A stretch of DNA of 44,948 bases from positions 1 through 44,948 of the forward strand of contig JALHJR010000012.1 of assembly GCA_022840405.1 (NCBI GenBank), written 5' to 3'. This stretch comes from Tepidanaerobacter acetatoxydans_A (GTDB taxonomy: Bacteria > Bacillota > Thermosediminibacteria > Thermosediminibacterales > Tepidanaerobacteraceae). The translations under genes and the position numbers were made by a program. The notes beneath the pieces were generated by a model, which searched no databases, was not told the DNA's origin, and was given only the letters and a program-made list of their open reading frames with translations. The stretch's first letter is position 1. Each line of letters starts with the position of its first letter. Of this stretch, positions 1 through 8,516 are shown piece after piece.

Positions 1-74
1 CGAACTCATGCCATAACTAGAGTATACCAAGGAATAGCAATTAATATTCGTTTATTGTGGCGTGGAAACACGTG

Positions 75-100
75 GGAATTCTGAGCGCAGCGAAGAATCC
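75..100. repeat. Short interspersed palindromic repeat remnant
   Basis: The 26 bp begin GGAATTCT and end AAGAATCC around a core CTGAGCGCAGCG, so the ends form an imperfect inverted repeat. The wording closely resembles a short repeat phrase of the type ATTCTGAGCGAAGCGAAGAATC that I remember from intergenic DNA of various Firmicutes and other bacteria. A small stem, CGTG-GAAA-CACG (61-72), lies immediately before it. The rest of the first 200 bases holds no gene I can support. Confidence 0.45.
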
Positions 101-204
101 TATTTAATTATTACAAAGATTTTTTCTGTATTTAGGATGATAAGTAGTTTTCAACCTCTGAATAGTAACTACTATATGGCATTGATAAGCATTGTTTGAT
201 TTTC

Positions 205-233
205 TTGCACGAATAAATGTATAAATGTATAAT
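205..233 (+). promoter_or_regulatory. Sigma-A promoter for the MBL-fold hydrolase gene
   Basis: A -35 TTGCAC (205-210) and a -10 TATAAT (228-233) are separated by 17 bp, about 50 bp upstream of the ribosome binding site GGAGGC at 271-276. Since typA follows the hydrolase gene by 25 bp without a terminator, this promoter probably serves both. Confidence 0.7.
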
Positions 234-282
234 AGAATAGTAGTTCGAGTTAAATGTTTATTGTTGTATCGGAGGCAGTAAT

Positions 283-1179
283 ATGAATATGGAATTAATT
301 AAACTCAGGGGACGCACCTATTACATTCCAGGTGCTACAAATGTGGGGGTATATCGATATAGAAACGGTTTGTGTACTTTAGTTGATACAGGTTTGGATA
401 ATACAACGGGCAGAAAAATTTTAGAAGTATTAGAAGATAACGGCCTGAAAGTAAAATATATAGTAAATACACATGCTCATCCGGACCATTTTGGGGCAAA
501 TAATTTTATAAAAGAAAACCAACCCGCTTCTCTTACAGCAGCATCACATAAAGAAAAAATTTTCATGGAAAACAGTATTTTGGAGGGAATGGTTTTATAC
601 GGGGCATCTCCGATGCCGGGACTTTCTACTCGAGTTTTAAAAGCACGTGATACGATCGTTGATATCGAGATAACTGAAGACCATATTAATTTGGGAGATA
701 AGAGGTTTGAGATACTGCCGTTGGAAGGCCACAGCTTTGGTCAGATAGGAGTGGCAACCGAAGACAATGTACTTTTCTGTGGAGATGCGTTTTTCAGTGA
801 GGATAAAATAGAAAAATATCCGTTTCCATTTTTATTTGATGTTGGTGCTCATTTAAAAACATTGGAATATTTACTTGGAACTGATTATGATTACTATATA
901 CTTTCGCACTGTGACGAGCCTCCTGAGAAACCAAAATCGCTTATTCAAAAAAATATTGATAATGTGAAAGAAAATCTTGAGATTATAGCCGATTTCTTGG
1001 CTCAGCCATTAACAAGGGAAGACTTGACAGAACTTATAATAAAAAAGTATGATATACCGATGAATACATCACAATATTTTATAACCATATCTTCAGTTGG
1101 TGCTTTTTTAACCTTCCTTCTCGAAAAACAGTCTATAAATATGGATATAATAGATGGAAAGATGTATTTCTATGCTTAA
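283..1179 (+). CDS. MBL-fold metallo-hydrolase
   Basis: This 298-residue protein belongs to the metallo-beta-lactamase fold hydrolases, probably glyoxalase II-like; the substrate is unknown. The zinc-binding motif HAHPDH is at residues 64-69, with further likely metal ligands His150 (EGHSFGQ), Asp168 (FCGDAFF) and His209 (LSHCDE). No signal peptide or membrane segment is visible, so it should be cytoplasmic. The C-terminal ~80 residues are helical and look like the extra domain common in bacterial single-domain MBL hydrolases. The ATG follows GGAGGC by 6 bases. It precedes typA by 25 bases on the same strand, but no functional link to typA is evident. Confidence 0.8.
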   Translation: MNMELIKLRGRTYYIPGATNVGVYRYRNGLCTLVDTGLDNTTGRKILEVLEDNGLKVKYIVNTHAHPDHFGANNFIKENQPASLTAASHKEKIFMENSILEGMVLYGASPMPGLSTRVLKARDTIVDIEITEDHINLGDKRFEILPLEGHSFGQIGVATEDNVLFCGDAFFSEDKIEKYPFPFLFDVGAHLKTLEYLLGTDYDYYILSHCDEPPEKPKSLIQKNIDNVKENLEIIADFLAQPLTREDLTELIIKKYDIPMNTSQYFITISSVGAFLTFLLEKQSINMDIIDGKMYFYA

Positions 1180-1204
1180 ATTATTAGGGGAGATGCAATA
1201 AATA

Positions 1205-3028
1205 ATGATTATCAAGAGAGATAATATCAGGAATATAGCCATAATAGCCCATGTAGACCACGGCAAAACAACGCTGGTGGACGGTATGCTCAGGCAAAGC
1301 GGTATATTCCGGCAGAATCAGAAGGTTGAAGACCGTGTAATGGATTCAAATGATTTGGAGCGTGAGCGTGGTATAACTATTCTGGCAAAGAATACGGCTG
1401 TGACTTATAATGGGATAAAGATAAACATTATCGATACTCCCGGCCATGCGGATTTTGGCGGCGAGGTTGAACGGGTATTGAAGATGGTGGATGGGGTGCT
1501 TTTGTTAGTTGATGCTTTTGAAGGACCTATGCCGCAAACACGCTTTGTCTTAAAAAAGGCATTGGCATTAAACTTACCTGCTATTGTAGTAATCAACAAA
1601 GTCGACAGGCAGGATGCACGAATTGACCAAGTACTTGATGAAATCCTTGAACTTTTTATTGATTTAGGAGCCGATGATTCTCAAATAGAATTTCCGGTAG
1701 TCTATGCATCTGCCAGAGAAGGCTTTGCTAAAACAAATCTTAAAGATGATTCCAATGATTTAAAGCCTTTATTTGATACCATTGTAAATTATATACCTGC
1801 TCCCGTAGGTGATAGTCAAGCACCGGTACAGGTATTAATCACTACATTAGATTATGACGACTATGTGGGCAGGGTTGCTATAGGCAGAGTGTTCAGAGGG
1901 ACTATTAAGGTCGGTGATGAGTACGCATTATGTAAAAAAGACGGCACGATTTCAAAGGTCAAGGTAAGCAATCTTTTCGAATTTGATGGCTTGAAAAGAG
2001 AAACCGCAGTTTCGGCTAGTGTCGGAGATATAGTAGCGGTTACAGGTATCGAGGATATTGAGATTGGAGAAACTATCGCAGATGTAGATAATCCGGAAGC
2101 CGTGCCTTATGTCAGTATTGATGAGCCAACACTGTCGATGATTTTCAGTGTAAACGACAGCCCGTTTGCAGGCCAGGAAGGAGAATATATTACTTCAAGA
2201 CATCTAAGAGACAGATTACTTAAAGAGGCTAAAAGTAATGTGAGCTTAAGAATAGAAGAAACTGACAGCCCAGATAAGTTTAAGGTTTCAGGACGCGGCG
2301 AATTGCACCTTTCGGTTCTGATAGAAACCATGCGGCGGGAAGGCTTTGAGTTTCAGGTTTCAAAACCCATGGTTATTATAAAGGAAATAAATGGAAAGAA
2401 AATGGAACCAGTTGAATCGGTAGTTATAGATATTCCAGAGGTCTACCTAGGTACTGTCATGGAAAAAATGGGTATGCGTCATGGTCAATTGGTCAGTATG
2501 GAGAACCTTGGGGGGAACTCCATAAGATTGGAATTTGAAATTCCTACTCGTGGATTATTAGGATATCGTTCTGAATTTATCACCGATACGAAGGGAGAAG
2601 GAATTATAAATGCGGTTTTTGCAGGTTTTGCTCCGTTCAAGGGTGATATACCTACTAGAAATAGAGGGTCACTGGTTGCGTTTGAAACAGGAGAGAGCAA
2701 TACCTACGGCCTTTACAATGCTCAGGAAAGAGGAACATTGTTCATTGGTCCTCAGGTAAAGGTATATGAAGGTATGATAGTAGGTGAAAATTCTAGGCCG
2801 GAAGATTTGGACATTAATGTTTGTAAGAAAAAACATATTACTAACTTGCGCTCATCAACGGCCGAAGAAACCTTGAGATTAACTCCTCCGAAGGAGATGA
2901 CTTTAGAAAAATGCCTTGAATTTATTCAGGATGATGAGCTGCTTGAAGTAACACCCAAAAGCCTTCGTATGAGAAAATCCATACTCTCACGTCAGGACAG
3001 ACAGAAAATAAAGGGAAGGAACAAATAA
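1205..3028 (+). CDS. typA: Ribosome-associated translational GTPase TypA/BipA
   Basis: TypA (BipA) is an EF-G-like GTPase that binds the 70S ribosome and affects 50S assembly and stress adaptation. All G motifs are present: AHVDHGKTT at 15-23, RGITI at 55-59, DTPGH at 77-81 and NKVD at 131-134. The 607-residue length matches the family, which has domains I, II, III and V plus the unique C-terminal domain and lacks EF-G domain IV. The basic C-terminus (RMRKSILSRQDRQKIKGRNK) is typical. The start ATG follows GGGGAG by about 12 bases. A strong terminator sits directly after the stop, which ends the two-gene unit. Confidence 0.97.
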   Translation: MIIKRDNIRNIAIIAHVDHGKTTLVDGMLRQSGIFRQNQKVEDRVMDSNDLERERGITILAKNTAVTYNGIKINIIDTPGHADFGGEVERVLKMVDGVLLLVDAFEGPMPQTRFVLKKALALNLPAIVVINKVDRQDARIDQVLDEILELFIDLGADDSQIEFPVVYASAREGFAKTNLKDDSNDLKPLFDTIVNYIPAPVGDSQAPVQVLITTLDYDDYVGRVAIGRVFRGTIKVGDEYALCKKDGTISKVKVSNLFEFDGLKRETAVSASVGDIVAVTGIEDIEIGETIADVDNPEAVPYVSIDEPTLSMIFSVNDSPFAGQEGEYITSRHLRDRLLKEAKSNVSLRIEETDSPDKFKVSGRGELHLSVLIETMRREGFEFQVSKPMVIIKEINGKKMEPVESVVIDIPEVYLGTVMEKMGMRHGQLVSMENLGGNSIRLEFEIPTRGLLGYRSEFITDTKGEGIINAVFAGFAPFKGDIPTRNRGSLVAFETGESNTYGLYNAQERGTLFIGPQVKVYEGMIVGENSRPEDLDINVCKKKHITNLRSSTAEETLRLTPPKEMTLEKCLEFIQDDELLEVTPKSLRMRKSILSRQDRQKIKGRNK

Positions 3029-3030
3029 AG

Positions 3031-3076
3031 GAGTTGCGCAAAACTACTTAAAAAATAGTTTCGCGCACTCTTTTTT
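3031..3076 (+). terminator. Rho-independent terminator after typA
   Basis: GAGTTGCGCAAAACTA pairs with TAGTTTCGCGCACTC apart from two small irregularities, around an AT-rich loop, and is followed by six T residues. It begins two bases after the typA stop codon. Confidence 0.85.
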
Positions 3077-3152
3077 GCTTAAAGTATGGATTTATTTTAA
3101 AAAAATGGAAATACTAGCATTAGTATCAAATTTAGGATAAGGAGGCATGCAT

Positions 3153-3332
3153 ATGGCAAAAAAGAAGATTGAAAGGGAAAAGACAAAAAACAAGCTTATC
3201 GTAGGACAGGGAAAACTTAAAGATGAATCAATAAATGATAATATGCAAGAAGACTACGAATTATCCGAAGAACTAACGCGAAACAAGCGTTCAAAAGAGC
3301 AGCAAAAAAAACCTAAAGAAAAGAAAATGTAA
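3153..3332 (+). CDS. Small, highly charged protein of unknown function
   Basis: This is a 59-residue, very lysine- and glutamate-rich protein with no hydrophobic segment, so it should be soluble and possibly disordered. I do not recognise a family. It begins MAKKKIEREKTKNK and ends in a lysine-rich tail. A GGAGG at 3141-3145 is only one base from an in-frame ATG at 3147 but seven bases from the ATG at 3153, so the second is taken as the start. It lies alone between the typA terminator and a convergent hairpin terminator. A small spore or nucleic-acid-binding protein would fit the composition, but this is speculation. The strong ribosome binding site is the best evidence that it is translated. 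Confidence 0.6.
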   Translation: MAKKKIEREKTKNKLIVGQGKLKDESINDNMQEDYELSEELTRNKRSKEQQKKPKEKKM

Positions 3333-3455
3333 GAAAATTGCACGCATTTATTAAAAGCCATTGCCCGATAAAAGATAGATTAAACTGGGGTTCCTGTAAT
3401 CGGAACTTATAAAATTAAAAATTGAGTCAAAAAACCGCTAGAAAACTGATATGAT

Positions 3456-3516
3456 ACTTCCAAAGTAGACAGTCTAATTAATTAAAATTAGATTATCTAC
3501 TTGGAGGTATTTTTTT
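3456..3516 (+). terminator. Long hairpin terminator between convergent genes
   Basis: ACTTCCAAAGTAGACAGTC (from 3456) pairs over about 23 bp with the arm ending ATCTACTTGGAGGT at 3508, with a short AATTAA loop and a T-run (3510-3516). It can terminate the small plus-strand gene. On the minus strand the hairpin lies past the end of the secreted-protein gene but has no immediate T-run there. Confidence 0.75.
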
Positions 3517-3530
3517 ATAAATTAATATTA

Positions 3531-4340
3531 TTAATTAGCTCTTGGTATTTCAACGATTTGTTCAACCTTGAAATTGCCATATTTATCCTTTTCTTCTATT
3601 GGAACAAATTTAAATACCCTATCCCTGCCCCGAGAGTCTTTAATAACTGCCACCACCCAATCTCCTCGGCTTGATTCAAAAATATCCACAGCCGTTACTT
3701 TGCCATAAGGAATAATCGACTTTAAATCCTTAGAATTTATTTCTTTGCTATAAGTTTTGGATATATACTTTATTGCAAGGTCATAATTTCCATCCATTCT
3801 GGCTCTTAAGAGCGAATTTACCGCAAGGACTCTTGCATCTTTTATGATTTTTATGGGCTCCTCTTTAATTGGCTTTTCATAGTCAATATATCCGTCTTTA
3901 ATGTAAGTTTTAGCATATCCGGTTCTTAAGAACTTACCATTACCCCACTGATAGGTGTAAGTTTCATAAAAATATCTGCCGTCATATTCCACATTAGTTA
4001 TTGAAAAACTATTATCACTTACTCGAATCGAATTACCTTTACCGGAAAAAACTCGAATCATTTTCTGACCTAGGACTTTGTAAATTTCTAAATGCTGATA
4101 TCCGAAAGTATCATAGGAAATTACTGCAGCTTCATATATGCCGTCGCTGTCAAAGTCTTTGTAGATTTTTTGTGTATAATAATCATTTGCATAAAATACA
4201 TCTGAGTAAATAATGCCCGAAGGAAATATCGTATTTTCTATGTTATAGTAAATACTGTTATCTGCCGCCAGAGCAAAACTCGAAAAAACTTGAGTTAATA
4301 ACAGAACAATTATTAAAGCTAAATATTTTTTATTGAACAA
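3531..4340 (-). CDS. Secreted protein of unknown function with a DxDxDG motif
   Basis: The protein has 269 residues. The first ~25 form a clear Sec signal peptide (MFNKKY, a leucine/valine-rich core, then FALA before AADN), with probable cleavage after Ala25. There is no lipobox cysteine, so it should be exported and soluble. The segment DFDSDGIYE (62-70) matches the DxDxDGxxE calcium loop of EF-hand, dockerin and FG-GAP-like repeats. The rest is beta-rich and not recognised; the C-terminal half resembles generic extracellular NTF2- or Cpl-like domains only in composition. Translation starts at TTG, eight bases after AGAGGAGG. It is divergent from birA and monocistronic. Confidence 0.75.
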   Translation of the reverse strand: MFNKKYLALIIVLLLTQVFSSFALAADNSIYYNIENTIFPSGIIYSDVFYANDYYTQKIYKDFDSDGIYEAAVISYDTFGYQHLEIYKVLGQKMIRVFSGKGNSIRVSDNSFSITNVEYDGRYFYETYTYQWGNGKFLRTGYAKTYIKDGYIDYEKPIKEEPIKIIKDARVLAVNSLLRARMDGNYDLAIKYISKTYSKEINSKDLKSIIPYGKVTAVDIFESSRGDWVVAVIKDSRGRDRVFKFVPIEEKDKYGNFKVEQIVEIPRAN

Positions 4341-4361
4341 TTTTTTGTCCTCCTCTGATTA

Positions 4362-4409
4362 ATCGACTTACACAGTTTATGTTAACATAATAATGTTTTA
4401 TCAGTCGAT
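4362..4409. promoter_or_regulatory. Nested palindromes in the divergent region before birA
   Basis: A perfect 14-bp palindrome TTATGTTAACATAA (4377-4390) lies inside an outer inverted repeat ATCGACT (4362-4368) and AGTCGAT (4403-4409). The core TGTTAACA is shared by half-sites of Firmicutes BirA operators and by Rex-type sites, but the full spacing of neither is present. It could be an operator for the secreted-protein gene, for birA, or for both. Confidence 0.35.
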
Positions 4410-4559
4410 GTAATTTTGAAGGAAAACAAGTAAAAAAGTAGAAAGGTATTAATAATGTGGTAAAGATAGCAAAGATTTAATCTTTATACTGCTTTAATCT
4501 TGCTGAAGTTTTATGCAAATTGCTGTGTAAAAATAAATGCAGAAAGGTGCTGATATATA

Positions 4560-5555
4560 TTGTCCGAAAATATTTCATCAGACTCTGACAGGTCAAAACC
4601 AAATGAACTTTTAATGCTTTTGCTGGCAAATAAGGGAACTTATCTTTCTGGTGAAGATATAAGCAAGAAATTTGGTATAACTCGTTCGGCTATATGGAAA
4701 CAGATAAATTCTTTAAGGGACATCGGTTATGTCATAAAATCATCTCCGCGTTTAGGCTACTGTCTGGACGAATCACCCGATTTACTACTGCCTGAGGAGA
4801 TATGGTCAACATCTGATTTAACTGTTTTAGGCAGCAAAATTTACTATTATTCGATTACCGGTTCTACTAATGAAGATGCAAAAAAATTGGCCCGGGAAGG
4901 AGTTCCGGATGGCACTCTTGTAATAGCTGAAAAGCAACAAAAGGCACGAGGGCGAATGGGGCGAGCGTGGAATTCTCCTGACGGAGGTCTTTGGTTTTCT
5001 GTAATCTTGAGACCGAATTTTGTTCCCATGGATGCACCAAAACTAACCATTATGACGGCTGTAGCTGTAGCCGAGGCAATTATACAAACAACCGGAATTC
5101 ATGCAGAGATAAAATGGCCTAACGATATACTTGCGGACGGAAAAAAAGTATGTGGAATTCTTACGGAAATGAGTGCGGAAATGGATGCAATAAATCATGT
5201 AATAATCGGCGTAGGAATAAATGTAAATAATAACTACTTTCCCGACGAATTAAAGGGGATAGGCACATCTTTAAAACAAATAAAGGGAGAAAGTATAAAT
5301 CGCTTAGCACTACTATCAGCTTTACTAAAAAAACTTGAATATTATTATATAAAAGCTGAAAATGAAGGATTCCATGAAGTATTTGAAAAATGGCGATCAT
5401 TATGCTTCAATCTGGGTAAAAAAGTTAACATTACAGGCAAGAATGGCAGTTTTGAAGGAACTGCCATTGACATTGATGAGTTTGGAGCTTTGTTGGTCAA
5501 AACTGAAAACGGTGAAGTTGTTCGCGTATTAAGTGGCGATGTATCTCTGAGATAA
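4560..5555 (+). CDS. birA: Bifunctional biotin protein ligase / biotin repressor BirA
   Basis: BirA activates biotin to biotinyl-AMP and transfers it to a lysine of biotin carrier domains; group II forms also repress biotin genes. The 331-residue protein has an N-terminal winged helix (about 15-70, including GITRSAIWKQINSLRDIGY), so it is group II. The ligase core shows STNEDAK (102-108), the phosphate-binding loop GRMGRAW (131-137), KWPND (185-189) with the catalytic lysine, and IGVGINV (216-222). A C-terminal SH3-like domain ends GEVVRVLSGDVSLR. Translation starts at TTG, ten bases after AAAGGTG. No biotin synthesis or transport genes lie in this window. Confidence 0.95.
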   Translation: MSENISSDSDRSKPNELLMLLLANKGTYLSGEDISKKFGITRSAIWKQINSLRDIGYVIKSSPRLGYCLDESPDLLLPEEIWSTSDLTVLGSKIYYYSITGSTNEDAKKLAREGVPDGTLVIAEKQQKARGRMGRAWNSPDGGLWFSVILRPNFVPMDAPKLTIMTAVAVAEAIIQTTGIHAEIKWPNDILADGKKVCGILTEMSAEMDAINHVIIGVGINVNNNYFPDELKGIGTSLKQIKGESINRLALLSALLKKLEYYYIKAENEGFHEVFEKWRSLCFNLGKKVNITGKNGSFEGTAIDIDEFGALLVKTENGEVVRVLSGDVSLR

Positions 5556-5664
5556 AAGAATAAATCACCTTCCTGTGGTTAAAATAAAGATAACTTAGTC
5601 TTCTTATCTCCTGCACGGTAAATGTAGGATAGGATGTTTGAATATAAAACAGGAGGTGTTTTTA

Positions 5665-5868
5665 TTGATAGAAAAAGAGAAACAAATTGAAGAAATACTA
5701 CAATTTGTAACAAGACACAAGGGTTCACATGCAAGTCACAATGTATGCTCAAGGATTCTGGGCGGTGAATTTTACGGAATCGATGAGCAGGTAATAAATC
5801 AGTTAAAATCAAAACTTCCGGAAATTGGCGATGATGAGATAGAATCGTGCTACTATATAATTAAGTAA
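5665..5868 (+). CDS. Small conserved-looking protein of unknown function
   Basis: The product has 67 residues if translation starts at TTG (5665), six bases after AGGAGGTG. An upstream in-frame TTG at 5638 would place the ribosome binding site inside the gene and is rejected. The sequence is mildly acidic, with no membrane segment or Cys-rich motif; HKGSHASHNVCSRILGG is its most distinctive stretch. I do not recognise a family. Its last eight bases overlap the last eight bases of the convergent CCA-adding enzyme gene, so neither has room for a private terminator. Confidence 0.6.
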   Translation: MIEKEKQIEEILQFVTRHKGSHASHNVCSRILGGEFYGIDEQVINQLKSKLPEIGDDEIESCYYIIK

Positions 5869-7195
5869 GCTGTTCAGCAGCAAGAATAGTTTTGGCAATC
5901 TCAAGCAATGCAGCTTTATTGTTCAATGATGGATTTTCTATAACCTTATCCAAGAGAATATTTAATATTTGACCGACTTGGGGTCCCGGAGAAATTCCCA
6001 ATTCTGACATAACATCTTCGCCGGTTACTGCCAAGTCTTTTATTTGGTAATCACCACATTGTTCATTTTTTATTATCTCAATATCCATAATTAATTTTTT
6101 TAATCCCGGCGAATACACCCTGTCAAAACCGCTTGCTATTTTATCTGCTACTCGCAAATCTATCAGGTTGTATATATTCTCCCATCCTACTTTCGATATA
6201 AGCCTTCTGGCATCAGCTAAAGATGAGTTTTCCGTATAAAAAAACATGTGGTTTTCAATCAAAAGAACCACTTTTTTTATAGTCTTATTGTCAAACCTTA
6301 ATCTTTGCAAAATTTCTCGTGCAGCAGCCGCCGATTCAATCTGATGTTTGGGAAACTTCAAACCTTCTTCGCAGTTTACAGCAGTTTCAGGCTTTGAAAT
6401 ATCGTGCAAAAGTGCTGCAAGTCTTAAAGGCAGTGTATTCCTGATAACCTTGCAGGCGATAAGGTTGTGCTCTAATACATCCACAGGTTTATTGGAATGC
6501 ATGACTCCCATACCAGCCATAAGCTCAGGTATTATATAGTTCATAAGGTCTGTTATGACAAGTGTTACTAACCCGTCAAAATTATAATCCGCCGTTAAAA
6601 TTTTTGTAAGCTCATCGCGTATTCTTTCTTGAGATACGCCGGTAAGCTCCTTGGCATGAGATTTTAAAGCATATAATGTTGAAGCATCAATTGAAAATCC
6701 GAGCTGTGCCTGGAACCTAGCCGCCCTCATAGCTCTGAGAGGGTCCTCCCAAATTCTTCTTGTAGACCCGGTGCATTTAATTACGCCATTTTTTATATCT
6801 TTTATTCCGTCGAATGGGTCTATAAGCTCATCATCAATAGGGTCATAAGCAATAGAATTTATCGTAAAATCACGCCTTACAAGATCAGTATATATGCTTC
6901 CTCCAAAAACATAATCGGGCTTTCTTCCGGGGGCATCATTGCGAAAAGGAGTTATCTCGATCTTTAATCCATCAGCAATTACCAACATGGTGCCAAAATT
7001 TCCATAAGGCTTAGCATTTGGAAAAACTGACTTTATTTCATCAGGAAAAGCACTTGTGGCTATATCAAAATCGGAATTTTGACGGTTCATTATCAAGTCC
7101 CTTATTGTGCCGCCGACAACATAAGCTTCAAATCCTGATGATCTAAGTTTGTTACATATTTCCTTTATGGCAGATGGCATGCTCATTTGAATCAT
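5861..7195 (-). CDS. cca: CCA-adding enzyme / poly(A) polymerase family tRNA nucleotidyltransferase with HD domain
   Basis: This class II nucleotidyltransferase adds or repairs the 3' CCA end of tRNA; poly(A) polymerase-like or A-adding activity cannot be excluded by sequence. From the chosen start it has 444 residues. The head domain carries YVVGGTIRDL (GGTIRD at 28-33) and the metal-binding DFD (42-44). The RNA-binding neck (DPLRAMRAARFQAQLGF) follows, then an HD domain with RLAALLHDISKPE. An ATG at 7216 lacks a ribosome binding site, whereas CGGAG lies nine bases before the ATG at 7195, so the latter is used. It is transcribed alone from its own promoter and overlaps the convergent small gene by eight bases. 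Confidence 0.9.
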   Translation of the reverse strand: MIQMSMPSAIKEICNKLRSSGFEAYVVGGTIRDLIMNRQNSDFDIATSAFPDEIKSVFPNAKPYGNFGTMLVIADGLKIEITPFRNDAPGRKPDYVFGGSIYTDLVRRDFTINSIAYDPIDDELIDPFDGIKDIKNGVIKCTGSTRRIWEDPLRAMRAARFQAQLGFSIDASTLYALKSHAKELTGVSQERIRDELTKILTADYNFDGLVTLVITDLMNYIIPELMAGMGVMHSNKPVDVLEHNLIACKVIRNTLPLRLAALLHDISKPETAVNCEEGLKFPKHQIESAAAAREILQRLRFDNKTIKKVVLLIENHMFFYTENSSLADARRLISKVGWENIYNLIDLRVADKIASGFDRVYSPGLKKLIMDIEIIKNEQCGDYQIKDLAVTGEDVMSELGISPGPQVGQILNILLDKVIENPSLNNKAALLEIAKTILAAEQLT

Positions 7196-7229
7196 AATAA
7201 AAAACTCCGAATTCATAGTATTTAAATAT

Positions 7230-7257
7230 ATTATACACTAATATACTTGCTTAACAA
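7230..7257 (-). promoter_or_regulatory. Sigma-A promoter for cca
   Basis: On the minus strand a -35 TTGTTA (7257-7252) and a -10 TATAAT (7235-7230) are 16 bp apart. They lie about 35 bp upstream of the chosen cca start codon. Confidence 0.6.
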
Positions 7258-7348
7258 AGCATGACAGGGAACAAAATATAAAAACAAAATTGTTTACATA
7301 GAACTTATATTTTTTAACTAAATAAAAATTATGATAAATTTAAGCTAT

Positions 7349-7482
7349 GTGATATAAATATCACGCTGCCGCGAGGCTATATAATGGGATTTGTAGGTGC
7401 GAAGGGATTACGGCAAAATAAATGTAATTTGGAAGAATATGTCAGATGTGACATATTCTTAAGGACACTGCCGATATTTTTT
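7349..7482 (+). other. Structured intergenic element, candidate RNA with alternative stems
   Basis: The 480-bp gap between divergent cca and the next gene contains several stems. GTGATAT-AA-ATATCAC is a palindrome at 7349-7364. TGCCG (7367-7371) can pair with CGGCA (7411-7415), and the same CGGCA can instead pair with a second TGCCG (7469-7473), which is followed by a T-run (7477-7482). Between them is a perfect 12-bp hairpin, AAGAATATGTCA (7433-7444) with TGACATATTCTT (7449-7460). The mutually exclusive pairings next to a T-run resemble a riboswitch or attenuator, but I recognise no known class. A 60-codon open frame here lacks a ribosome binding site and crosses the stems, so it is not annotated. 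Confidence 0.4.
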
Positions 7483-7695
7483 AAGTACGGTTATGTAAAG
7501 CCTGCAACCTTTCAATCAGTGCAGTATCACTTATTATACTTGCAGTATCAGCAAAACTTTCTATAAAATTTTATGATGCGGGAAAATAAAAGGGCCATCA
7601 CTTTACAGCCCATAACTTTTTAAAAGTCCTCATCGCAATTACTGCCTCATATGTTATAATAAACCAAGAGGTAAATTGTTAGGAGGTCGTGCATA

Positions 7696-8379
7696 ATGAT
7701 ATTCTCATTGCTTATGTTTTTAATCATAGCTATGCTTTTCCCGTATTTATTTATACCTATATTGATTTTTTTGGGTATAGGTTTTTTGTTTTTACTACCA
7801 TATGTTGTTGTATTTAATTCCTTTTATAATATAATTACTATACCTTGGCAGATAATAAAGATTGCTTCAGACCGCAGAATTAGAAAAAACCACAGCCTGG
7901 AGCACGCTACCATAAATGTGCTAGAGCAAAGATACGGAAGGTCTCTGCAGGCAGGGGGTTTAGCGTATTCTAATGGATTTTCCCTTTCAGGTCCGGACCT
8001 TCCGCCAATTTACGAAGTTATGAGTGCAGTTAAGGAAGCACAATTTCGCATGATAAACGGCGAAAAGGAATTGGCCATTCATCCCAGGTGCGGGACTTCT
8101 ATTGCGGCAGCAAACTTTCTATTTTCCCTAGCTTTTATAATCGTGCTTTTTTCTTCACATCATTTATCATTATTAAATGTAATACTTGCATTCATGCTTG
8201 CTAATCTTCTGGCAAAACCTTTCGGGCGAGTTCTTCAAAAGTTTTTTACGACATATCCTGAAGTGGAAGATGTGGTTATACAGGATGTCTATATACAAGC
8301 ACAACATGATACGATACCTTTTCTGACAATAATAAATCCAAATCGCTCTTACTTTATTAAAACATACCAGCTTAAATAG
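7696..8379 (+). CDS. DUF6391 family membrane protein
   Basis: The 227-residue protein has two hydrophobic N-terminal segments (about 1-55), a soluble part with the distinctive HSLEHATINVLEQRYG (about 72-87) and HPRCGTS, then another hydrophobic region (about 140-178). I associate the EHATINVL pattern with DUF6391, whose function is not known to me. The ATG follows AGGAGG closely. An extended -10 (TGTTATAAT) lies about 35 bp upstream without a clear -35. The gene stands alone between the structured intergenic element and gatC. Confidence 0.65.
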   Translation: MIFSLLMFLIIAMLFPYLFIPILIFLGIGFLFLLPYVVVFNSFYNIITIPWQIIKIASDRRIRKNHSLEHATINVLEQRYGRSLQAGGLAYSNGFSLSGPDLPPIYEVMSAVKEAQFRMINGEKELAIHPRCGTSIAAANFLFSLAFIIVLFSSHHLSLLNVILAFMLANLLAKPFGRVLQKFFTTYPEVEDVVIQDVYIQAQHDTIPFLTIINPNRSYFIKTYQLK

Positions 8380-8516
8380 GGTTAATTATATTATTTCTGT
8401 CAAAGCATTTTTTATATCAGGATTAATTGACCCGTTGTATAATATGCCGTAAAATGATAAAATTAAGAAATGTTAATGGCCGAAATAAAACCGAAATAAA
8501 TAAGAGAGGTGAAAAC

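Noticed and set aside
7520..7550. TGCAGTATCA repeated twice with a 21-bp period
   Set aside because: Only two copies and no further units; not a CRISPR array or an iteron set.
7384..7566. 60-codon open frame between cca and the DUF6391 gene
   Set aside because: It has no ribosome binding site, its composition is unlike neighbouring proteins, and it runs through the candidate RNA stems.
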